A stretch of 64,000 bases of DNA, taken from positions 1,178,001 to 1,242,000 of the forward strand of contig CM055615.1 of assembly GCA_029379385.1 (NCBI GenBank). The letters run 5' to 3'. The position numbers and the translations under genes are program-made. The stretch is from Quillaja saponaria. Taxonomy: Eukaryota > Streptophyta > Magnoliopsida > Fabales > Quillajaceae. Below the pieces are notes generated by a model. It made no database searches. It had not been told where the DNA came from and saw only the letters and a list, made by a program, of their open reading frames with translations. This document shows positions 63,340 through 64,000 of the stretch, one piece after another. Each line of letters opens with the position of its first letter. Position 1 is the first letter of the stretch.

Positions 63340-64000
63340 GTAAATAAAAACTAAACGTATTTCATTATATATGGGAAAAATAATCCATTCTAGCTATATA
63401 TATTCAGTTTGACCAAGTAATTTCCTAGAAATTCTATGCTTATACTTTTCTCCAGCAAGACCGACCTAATAGTAATACTTAAGGTAATTAATTGATTAGG
63501 CTTTCTAATGTTTTTTTCTTCTAACCCAGACAAATTTCAGTTGTATAAATAAGTGCTAACAAGTATAAATAAGTGCTAACAATCAATTAAAGATCTCAAT
63601 TTAGAGCTCATTCTCAAAACAGGCACTTATGTTTTTTATATCTTTTGAGACACTCACATTTTTATATTATATTATTTAAGACATTCTACTAAAAAACGGT
63701 GAGTATAGTCACTGAAAAATGATAATATATCAATTTTTTTTACACATCATAGTATTTTTATTCTTTTTATTCTATATATATATACATATTTATTTATTTT
63801 ATAGTATTTTCCTAATTATCTTTCAAAATTCATTATTAATGAGCATCAAATTGGTTTTTTTTTCTTCTTATTTTACTAAAATTTCAAATTATATATTGGA
63901 TAACATCAATGACATGATTGTTTTTCTTTTTTCTAATTTTTTTATTTTTCTATATTTTTATGACATTATTCACCATTAAACAAAATTTTATGAATATATA
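63340..64000 (+). other. Second intron of the acid phosphatase gene (to window end)
   Basis: AT-rich and without the conserved exon-3 motifs of the family. The open frame at 63719-63979 is a Phe/Ile-rich translation of T-rich DNA. A 21-bp direct repeat (TATAAATAAGTGCTAACAA) occurs at about 63543 and 63565. Confidence 0.6.

Overview
This window is nuclear DNA of a flowering plant, almost certainly a eudicot. It is AT-rich, its genes are split by long introns, its surviving genes belong to plant families, and most of the rest is transposable-element debris of plant type (Ty1/copia, Ty3/gypsy, TRIM, MULE, hAT MITE, CACTA, Helitron). No tRNA, rRNA, CRISPR array or bacterial-style operon was seen. 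The species cannot be named from the sequence.

Four host genes can be modelled. Three lie on the minus strand between about 13.5 and 33.4 kb: a subgroup-II h-type thioredoxin like Arabidopsis TRXH9 (complete, 139 aa, with a 21-nt first coding exon), a UBC8/10/11-type ubiquitin-conjugating E2 (complete, 148 aa, four coding exons) and a basic Ser/Pro/Arg-rich protein of the plant BPP/At3g08670 family (complete, 573 aa, five exons). From memory, their Arabidopsis counterparts are neighbours on chromosome 3 (At3g08710, At3g08690, At3g08670), so this block looks like conserved microsynteny. The fourth gene, on the plus strand at the right edge, encodes a HAD-type acid phosphatase/VSP-like protein; its first two exons are present and the rest lies beyond base 64000. 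The four proteins act in unrelated processes: redox, ubiquitination, probably microtubules, and phosphate hydrolysis.

Layout: 1-6.9 kb is AT-rich non-coding DNA, possibly the inside of a minus-strand LTR element whose LTR and primer-binding site lie at 6.9-8.4 kb. A dead plus-strand copia fragment follows at 8.4-11.4 kb and a minus-strand copia LTR plus gag remnant at 11.6-12.3 kb. The thioredoxin and E2 genes fill 13.5-23.5 kb; an hAT MITE sits in a thioredoxin intron. An isolated LTR of the 6.9-8.4 kb family, in the opposite orientation, is at 24.65-26.37 kb, beside an RPA1-like pseudogene and degenerate purine-rich repeats. The BPP-like gene occupies 28.3-33.4 kb. A complete but dead Ty3/gypsy element with 5-bp target duplications lies at 34.98-39.97 kb. 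The stretch 40-45.9 kb holds LTR-like and CACTA-terminus-like debris.

The most interesting part is 45.9-60.9 kb, a set of nested transposons. CACTA-like ends bracket a fragment of a short-chain dehydrogenase gene, an 8.7-kb Helitron candidate that carries intron-containing exon fragments of an unidentified gene, a 1.47-kb GAG-only terminal-repeat retrotransposon inside that Helitron (5-bp target duplication), and a 3.74-kb MULE with ~390-bp terminal inverted repeats and a 10-bp target duplication. Two different gene-capturing element types would therefore be stacked at one site.
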